From NCBI RefSeq assembly GCF_026342035.1, contig NZ_JAPENM010000010.1:166996-230995 (forward strand): a DNA stretch of 64,000 bases, read 5' to 3'. Shown here in pieces: positions 1 to 64,000 of this stretch. Each line of letters opens with the position of its first letter. The stretch's first letter is position 1. Source of the stretch: Aldersonia sp. NBC_00410 (lineage in GTDB: Bacteria > Actinomycetota > Actinomycetes > Mycobacteriales > Mycobacteriaceae). Below the pieces are notes generated by a model. The model was not told the DNA's origin, searched no databases, and saw only the letters and a program-made list of their open reading frames with translations. Position numbers and translations under genes: made by a program.

Positions 1-2184
1 TCGCGATCCGGTCTGCTTCGGCCAGTTGGTAGAACGCCGACGGTGTCTGATTCAGGACCGTGACCTGCGCGCGCACGAGGAGATCCCGGAACTCCGCAGG
101 CGAACGGGAGGTGAAGTAGTCGACTACCACGAGCTTTCCGCCGTGCAGCAGCGGGCCCCACAGCTCCCACACCGAGAAGTCGAAAGCATAGGAATGGAAC
201 AGCGTCCAGACGTCGGTCTCGTCGAACCCGAACGCGTCCTGCGTATTCGAAAACAGGCGCACGACGTTGCGGTGCGGAATGAGGACGCCCTTGGGCCGCC
301 CGGTGGAACCTGAGGTGTAGATGACGTAGGCAGAATTCTCGGGGCGCAAAGCACCGCGCCGGTCGACGTCGGTAACCCGAGAGCCCTCGAACGCTGTCAG
401 CTCGGCATCTGTCAGGTCGACGACCGGGACCCCCGCGTCGGCCACGACCTCGCCCGAGTCGGCATTGGTGATCACGCACGCCGGCGCCGCGTCCGCCATC
501 ATGAAGCGCAGCCGTTCCGCTGGATAGGTCACATCGATGGGCAGATACGCACCGCCTGCCTTCAATACCGCGACCAGCGCAACGACGAGGTCCGCAGAGC
601 GCGGCAACGCAACGGCGACGAGCGACTCGGGTCCAACGCCGAGCGAAATGAGCTTGCGCGCCAGGCGATTTGCGCGTATATCCAGTTCGGCGTAGGTGAG
701 CCGCGCCGAGCCGTGGACGATCGCCACCGCGGTTCCCGAAGCCTCGGCGCGCTCATCGAACAGCTGAATCAGCGTCGAGTCCGCGACCGTGGTAGCCGGG
801 GCGTTCCACTCACGCAGGACGAGTCGCCGCTCTGCGTCGTCGAGCAGCGTGATGTCGCCCGTCACGATCGAGGCGTCCCGTGCGACTGCCGCGAGGATCG
901 CCTGGAACCTCTCGACGAACACGACCACCGTCGATTCATCGAACAGTTCTGTTGCGTAGGTGACGACGCCACGCAAGCCGGCGGGCCGACCGTCGGTGGT
1001 GGAGGCTTCCGACAAGGTGAACTGCAAATCGAATTTCGCGAGATCGAAGTCGAATTCGAGACTCACCGCCGTCGCGCCGGGCAGGGTGAGGGTCGTCGGG
1101 GCGAGGTTCTGGAACGTGAACATGACCTGGAACAGTGGATGGCGAGCCTGCGATCGCTCCGGATCGAGAATCTCGACCAACCGCTCGAAGGGCAGGTCCG
1201 CGTGCCCGAATGCACCGATATCCGTGCCGCGCACCTGCTCGAGCAGTTCGGCGAACGACTCGTTGGGATCCACCTCGGCTCGCAGCACCAGCGTGTTGAC
1301 GAACATCCCGATCAGCTCGTCGAGTTGCTCTTCGCCACGTCCGGCGACCGGCGTTCCGATGGCGATGTCGGTGGTGTTGCTCAGCCGGGCCAGAAGCACG
1401 GCGAGCGCCGCGTGCACGACCATGAAAAGCGTCGCATTCTGGCGCCGCGACAGGTCGAGCAGACCGCGATGCACGTCGGCGGCTACGTCGAAGGACACGT
1501 TGCCGCCGTGATTGCTTGCCACTTGCGGTCGCGGCCGGTCGATTGGCAGTTCGATTTCGTGTGGCAGTCCGGACAAACGCTCCCGCCAGTACGCGATCTG
1601 CTTGGAAATCAACGATTCCGGATCCTGCTCGGAACCGAACGCCTCGCGCTGCCAGATCGCGAAGTCCGGGTACTGCACGGGCAACGGGCGCCAGCCCGGT
1701 TCATCACCGCGACGCCGGGCGTCGTAGGCGACGACCAGGTCGCGGGTGAGCGGGCCCATCGAGAAGCCGTCACCACTGATGTGGTGGACCACCGCGGCAA
1801 GCACGAACTCGTCCGGCGCTATCTCGAAAAGTCGGATCCGAAAGGGGATTTCGGTGGTGACGTCGAACCCGGCAACGATGAACTCCGAAACGGTCGCGAC
1901 GGCGGCCTCGGCCGCTATCGACACCGGTGTGAGATCGGGGACCGCGTCGGCGTCCGAGCGTACAAGCTGATACGGAGTGCCGTCCTGCTCCGGGAACAGC
2001 GTCCGCAACGACTCGTGCCGCCAGACGACATCGGCGACGGCCGCTTGCAGCGCGGCAACGTCCAACTCACCAGTCAGGCGGATCGCTACCGGCAGGTTGT
2101 TCACCGCCGATTCGGGGTCGAGCCGGTTCAGGAACCACATGCGTTGCTGAGCCAGCGAAAGCGGCACTCGAGTCGGCCGGGGTC
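1..2184 (-). other. NRPS-3 module 3 (partial): C-A, threonine-like
   Basis: Residues 1685-2412, cut by the window edge inside the A domain. L-accepting C ([24 protein letters not shown]). The A domain has [10 protein letters not shown] (about 298-325) and FDFSVWELW, and [14 protein letters not shown] is the last conserved segment before the edge. The visible pocket residues D-F-W-N match the two threonine modules, and the surrounding sequence is close to theirs, so threonine is likely. Confidence 0.85.
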
Positions 2185-5100
2185 GCGGCGCGAGCAGGGC
2201 AGTAGGTCCCGGACCCGTGTGCGCTTCGGAACGGGCGGCCAAGGCCGCTACCGTCGAGGCCTCGAACAGCATTCGGACCGGGATTCGGGTGTCCAGCGCC
2301 GCGCCGAGCCTGGCGACCGCCTGCGTCGCGATGAGCGAGTTCCCGCCGAGGGCAAAGAAGTCGTCGTCGAGACCCACACGCCGGCCGCCCAGGAGGTCGG
2401 CGAACACGCCGGCCACGATCTCCTCGATCGGTGTTGTCGGCGCACGGAATTCCCGGCTCTCGAAGGTCGGCTCGGGCAGCGCGTTGGGGTCGAGCTTGCC
2501 GGACGGATTGAGCGGAAATGCGTCGAGCACAATCACGGTCGCGGGGACCATGTACCGGGGCAGGCGGCCGTCCAGCCACGCCACCAGCTCGTCACCGGAG
2601 ACTTCGGTGCCGGGCAGGGCAACGACGTAGGCAACCAATTGGTCGCCGGTTCCCGTCGCTTTCACCAACGCAACGGACTGCTGCACCACGGGATTGCCGA
2701 GCAGTGCCGTCTCGATCTCGCCGAGTTCGATACGTTGGCCGCGGAATTTCACCTGGAAGTCGGTGCGCCCGATGTACTCCAGTACGCCGTCGCGGCGCCA
2801 CCGCACCAGGTCGCCCGTTCGGTACATGCGCGCGCTCACCGGACCGAACGGGTTGGCAACGAACCGGTCGGCGGTGAGGTCCGGACGCGCGACGTAGCCG
2901 CGCGCGAGTTGGATTCCCGCGAGGTACAACTCGCCGGGCACCCCGTCGGGTACTTGTCGCAGCCGATCGTCCAGAACGAAGACCTGGGTGTTCCACTCCG
3001 GGCGCCCGATCGCGACGACCGGCTCCTGGGTCTGCTGTTCGCCGAGCCTCGCGGGCCAGTGGGTCACGGACACGGTAGCTTCGGTCGGGCCGTAGAGATT
3101 GTGCAGTGCAGCCGAACTCACCGCGCCGAAGGCGGCGACCGTCTCCGGCGGCAACGCCTCCCCGATTACGTAGACGTGCCGCAACGTTTGCAGTGCAACG
3201 GCATCGGCGTGCGCCGCGAACACGGCGAGCATCGACGGCACGAAATCGGTAACCGTCACCCGTTGCTCCGCGATCACCTGGCTCAGATACTGGGGATCGT
3301 GATGCCCGTCATTGGTGGCGAGGACGAGCGCCGCGCCCACGCGCAGAGGCATGAAGAAGCCCCACAGGGACACGTCGAATGTCGTGGCAGTCTTCTGCAG
3401 ATACACGTCGTCGGTGCCCAGCCGGTATTCCGACTGCATCCATTCCAGCTGGTTCACGATCGCCGAATGCCCGACGGCGACGCCCTTCGGGCGGCCGGTG
3501 GAACCGGAGGTGAAGATCACGTATGCGGGGTGGTCGCCGCGCAACACGCCCGGCTGCTCGTCCGCGCGCAACGGCTGCGTCGAATGGGCGGAGAGATCGA
3601 GGGTGTCGACTTCGATGACAGGCACGTCGGATTCGGAGTCGAACGCGTCGCGCGCTGTGGTGAGCAGGCACACCGGCTGTGCCGTCTCGAGGACATAGGC
3701 AATGCGCTCGGCGGGATGGTCCGGATCGAGCGGTACGTAGGCTCCCCCGGCACGAACGACCGCGTACATGCAGACAACGAGGTCGACCGAACGTCGGACA
3801 GCCAACGCCACCAGCACTTCCGGACCGACGCCGCGCGAGATCAACAGTCGCGCGAGCTGGTTGACGCGCGCGGCGAACTCGCGGTATGTCAGCGAATCGC
3901 CCTCGTACACAATTGCTGTGGCGTCGGGTGTGCGCACACACTGTGCGTCGAAACCGTCGAGCAGTCGGGCGTCCGGCACGGCGAAGGCGGTCGCATTTCG
4001 CGCGACCAGGAGTTCGCGCCGCTCGGCCGCGTCGAGCAGCTCGACATCGCCGACCGCGCGCTCGGGATCTGCTGCGACCGCGGACAGAAACTGCACAAGC
4101 CGATTGGCGAGCAGTTGGATCGACGACTCGTCGAACAGATCGGTCGCGTAGGTGAACAGGGCACCCAGGCTTCCCTGCACGTCGTCATCCGGTACCGACA
4201 CGGTCAACTGCAGATCGAATTTGGCCAGCACACCACCGAAGTCGACGCTCTCGACGTGTAGTCCCGGCAGTTCCAATTCCGCTGTCGCCATGTTCTGGAA
4301 GAACAACGCGACCTGAAAGAGCGGATGGTGCGCGGCCGTGCGCACCGGGTCGAGCACCTCGACGAGCCGCTCGAACGGTACGTCGGCGTTGGTGAAGGCA
4401 GCGAGATCGTCGTCCCGGACCGATACCAAGAGATTGGTGAACGGGCGCGCCGGATCGATCTCGGTCCGCAACACCAGAGTGTTGACGAACATGCCGACCA
4501 TGTCGTCCAGAGCTTCGTCGCCACGCCCAGCGATCGGCGTCCCAATCGTGACATCCGTCGTCGCCGAGATTCGGCCGAGCAGCACGGCGAACGCGGCGTG
4601 GACGACCATGAACAGCGACGCCTCATGAATGCGACCGAGTTCCTCGAGCGCCTTGCGCAGCGCGTCGTCGATGCCGAACTCGTAAGTGGCGCCCGCATTG
4701 GATTCGACGGCTGGCCGTGGCCGGTCGATCGGTAGATCGATCCGATCGGGCAGGCCTTCGAGTCGGCCCCGCCAGTGGGCCAGCTGCTGGGCAGCAAGAG
4801 AATTCGGATCGTCCTCGGCCCCGAGCAGCGCCCGCTGCCACAGGGTGTAGTCGGCATATTGCACCGGCAGCGGCGGCAGTTCGGGCATCTTTCCGGCGCT
4901 GCGCGCCAGATACGCGCCGACGAGGTCGCGCACCATGGGCGCGAGCGAGGCACCATCGGCAGCGATGTGATGGATCACGATCACGAGGATGTGTTCGGTT
5001 GCACCGAGTTCGAGCAGGGCGATCCGCAGTGGGACAGCCTCGGTGACGTCGAAGCCACCCAACGCGAATTCGGTTATCCAACCTGCCGTTTCGCATTCAC

Positions 5101-7233
5101 GAACGGTGATTGGTTCCAGATCGGTGAGGACTTCGGTCGCCTCGACGACGACCTGGTGGCCGACCCCGCCGTCCTCCGGGTACTTCGTACGCAGTGATTC
5201 GTGCCGATCGATGACGTCGCGCAGCGCGGCACCGAAAACGACAGTATCGAGCCGGCCCGTCAGCCGGATGGCGAAAGGAATGTTGTTGAGCGCGGACCCG
5301 GGGTCGAAACGGTTGAGGAACCACATTCGCTGCTGCGCAAGCGACAGCGGAATCCGTTCCGGTCGAGATCCGGCCACCAGGCGCGGCCGGCCGCCTTCGC
5401 CGCGCCGCCCCTGAACCGCAGCGGCGAGTGCGCTGACGGTGCTGGCCTCGAACACCGTCCGCGCAGGAATGCGCGCGTCCAGCATGGCACCGAGTCGAGC
5501 AGCCACCTTCGTTGCGATCAGCGAGTTTCCGCCGAGATCGAAGAAGTCGTCGTCGCGACCGACCCGTTCGAGCGACAGCACTGCGCCGAACACATTCGCG
5601 ACAACTTCCTCGATCGGCGTCGCGGGAGCACTGTATTGACGCACGTCGAAAATCGGTTCCGGCAGCGCCTCCCGATCCAACTTGCCTACCGGGGTCAGCG
5701 GAATCCGATCGAGGACAACGACCAGAGCCGGGACCATGTGCGCCGGCAGATACCCGGCTACGAACTCGAGTACGCCGTCGGTGTCGATGTGCCGGCCGGC
5801 GAGGGGCAGCACATAGGACACGAGCGCAGCGGGCCCGGAGCGAGTTTCACGACCGACGGTCACGGCGAACGAGATATCGGGATGATCCGTCAGCGCGGCG
5901 TCGATCTCGCCGGGCTCGATACGGAAGCCCCGAATCTTGAGCTGGGCATCGTTGCGGCCGACGAACTCCACCGCGCCGGATTCGCGCAACCGGACGATGT
6001 CGCCCGTCCGATACATCCGCTCACCGGACTCGGACGAATACGGATTCGCGACGAACCGACTCGTCGTGAGGTCGCCACGCCCGTGGTAGCCGCGCGCCAA
6101 CTGCAGCCCGGACAGATACAGCTCACCTGCCACACCGACCGGAACGCGCCGAAGCCGCGTGTCGAGTACGTGCGCCGACATGTTCCGGATCGCCGGTCCG
6201 ATGGTGACCGGTTCGCCTGGGACGAGCGGATCACTGATATTGGTCATGATGGTTGTCTCGGTCGGGCCGTACCCGTTGAAGAACTCCCGGCCGGGCGCCG
6301 CCCATCGGTTCACCAGTTCCGGCGGGCACGCCTCACCACCGGCCACGACCACCCGCAGGTCAACGAGCCCGTCCGGATCGATCGACGCCAACGCGGCGGG
6401 TGTGACGAACGCATGCGTGACGCGCTCGGTGGCGAGCAGCGACGCCAGCTCGGCGCCCCCGTAGATGTTCGGCGCGACGATCACCATGGTCGATCCGGCA
6501 CCGACCGCGAGCAGCAACTCGAGCACCGACGCGTCGAAACTCGGCGATGCGAAGTGCAGCGTCCTCGACTCGGGCGTCAGGCGGTAGCGCTCCCGCTGCT
6601 CCACACAGAAGTTCGCGAGCCCCGACTGGGTGACCACGACCCCCTTGGGCTTTCCCGTCGAACCGGAGGTGTAGATCACGTAGGCCGCATTCTGCGCTCG
6701 CAGCGGGCGCACACGATCTGCGTACGTCACGGATTCCGGTGATGCGGTGGCCAATTCGGCTTCGATCACGGCACCATCGAGGACCAGCCATTCCAACGAC
6801 GTCGTCGCCAGCCCGTCCAGTGCCGCAGCGACCGTGATCCCGATCGCGACCCCCGAATCCTTCACCATGTGCGCAACCCGGTCGCGGGGATACCTCGGAT
6901 CGATCGGGACGAACGCGGCGCCGGCCTTCGCGATCGCCCAGACCGCAAGGACGGACTCGATCGAGCGTGCGATACCAACCGCCACTCGATCGTCGGGGCC
7001 GAGCCCACGGTCGATGAGGACGCGGGCCAGACGCGACGACCGGTCGTCGAGATCTGCGTAGCTGACTTCCCGCCCGTCGAACGACAGCGCAGTTCCCGTG
7101 GGATTCGACTCCACTGCCGCGCCGAGCAGGTTGGGCAGCGACACGAACGTGCCGCGCCGCTTCCGGTCTACACCTCGGGCACTCGCACGCCGCGGCCGCT
7201 GCGGACGTGTCGGATTCGGCTCCCCCGAGTCCG

Positions 7234-7237
<4 letters not shown>
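1..7237 (-). CDS. NRPS-3, multimodular non-ribosomal peptide synthetase (3'-incomplete)
   Basis: Open for 2,412 codons to the left edge with no stop; the third protein of the assembly line. Domains: A-T (about 35-623), C-A-T (623-1685), C and the first part of an A domain (1685-2412+). Carrier serines 572 and 1634. The start at ATG 7237 is supported by a good ribosome-binding site and the ATGA overlap with NRPS-2. It yields a basic N-terminal tail ([19 protein letters not shown]) before the A domain, comparable to that of NRPS-2. Like NRPS-2 it begins with A, so its first residue must be joined by the C domain that ends NRPS-2. The thioesterase expected at the end of the line is not in view. 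Confidence 0.96.
2185..5369 (-). other. NRPS-3 module 2: C-A-T, unassigned residue X7
   Basis: Residues 623-1685. L-accepting C ([24 protein letters not shown]). The A domain has [10 protein letters not shown] near 3491-3519. A4 is FDVSLWGFF, with Gly for the usual Glu after Trp. The pocket reads D-V-W-D-Y-I-L-V-S, related to the X4 code but not assigned. A10 reads [10 protein letters not shown]: the catalytic Lys is kept, the following Arg is Pro. Carrier core LGGNSL, Ser1634. Confidence 0.89.
5370..7237 (-). other. NRPS-3 module 1: A-T, unassigned residue X6
   Basis: Residues 1-623. The A domain has [10 protein letters not shown] (about 6637-6684), [10 protein letters not shown] and [11 protein letters not shown]. 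The pocket reads D-A-L-F-V-G-G-I-M, which looks hydrophobic but is not assigned. A8 reads [16 protein letters not shown], with Pro in place of Leu. Carrier core LGGNSL, Ser572; no epimerase. Its N-terminal half is the same A subtype as psiA2 and as NRPS-2 module 1 ([23 protein letters not shown]). Confidence 0.9.
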
Positions 7238-23925
<16,688 letters not shown>

Positions 23926-24069
23926 AAAGGCTGGGTCATCCTCTCATCAATCGTCGGTCACGAGGATCGACACATCACAATTAAGCGGCCGACAGCAGCT
24001 GGGAGAGCCGGGCCCTTCCCAAGCCTAAGAAGTATCGATCCGGTGGCCGAGAACGTTTCGGACCATTCA
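23926..24069 (-). other. 144-base spacer between NRPS-1 and NRPS-2
   Basis: The only intergenic stretch in the window. NRPS-1 ends with TGATGA; NRPS-2 starts at ATG 23923-23925. A GAGAGG at 23940-23945 is the best ribosome-binding candidate, but its 14-base distance from the ATG is long. I see no strong rho-independent terminator (a weak GGGA/TCCC pairing has no following T run) and no convincing -10/-35 pair, so read-through from NRPS-1 is the simplest reading. Confidence 0.6.
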
Positions 24070-63978
<39,909 letters not shown>

Positions 63979-64000
63979 GCATCATGTGCTTCGTTCGGAC

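Noticed and set aside
23937..23939. Alternative ATG start for NRPS-2
   Set aside because: It is out of frame with the A domain and sits directly after the GAGAGG sequence, too close for ribosome binding.
23926..24069. Rho-independent terminator between NRPS-1 and NRPS-2
   Set aside because: Only a weak GGGA/TCCC pairing with no following T run.

Overview
The window is one continuous block of giant non-ribosomal peptide synthetase (NRPS) genes, all transcribed on the minus strand (right to left). It is GC-rich, with the long antisense open frames typical of strong third-position GC bias. The C-A linker style and the size of the enzymes suggest a mycolic-acid actinomycete such as Rhodococcus or Nocardia; this is an inference, because no taxonomic marker gene is present.

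Layout in order of transcription. NRPS-1 runs from the right edge to 24070 and is 5'-incomplete: at least 13,302 residues, with 11 adenylation modules, two epimerases, a last condensation (C) domain and a truncated, inactive adenylation-like domain (called psiA here). A 144-base spacer follows. NRPS-2 (23925-7234, 5,563 residues) is A-T-E, C-A-T-E, C-A-T, C-A-T, C-psiA. NRPS-3 (from 7237 to the left edge, 3'-incomplete) overlaps the NRPS-2 stop by four bases (ATGA) and reads A-T, C-A-T, C-A... There is no other gene, RNA, mobile element or CRISPR array. No thioesterase, MbtH-like protein, starter domain, transporter or regulator is present, so the cluster continues on both sides.

The modules are colinear. 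Every C domain that follows an epimerase is of the D-accepting type and every other complete C domain is of the L-accepting type, and this holds across both protein junctions. Both junctions cut a module between C and A: the upstream protein ends C-psiA and the next begins with an intact A. Codes read by eye against the PheA pocket give, in order: X1-Ser-X2-Thr-(D)X1-Ser-X3-Ser-X4-X4-(D)X1' // (D)X5-(D)X3-X3-Thr // X6-X7-Thr-like, that is at least 18 residues. X1 (DPLISGGII), X3 (DVWSLALVH) and X4 (DLWHLILVS) each recur and match no code I can assign.

The most unusual observation is the pair of degenerate half-adenylation domains at the C-termini of two consecutive synthetases. They share features with each other, have lost the ATP-binding loop, end at the same point, and face Arg-rich N-terminal tails on the next protein. 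I propose they form an inter-subunit docking system.
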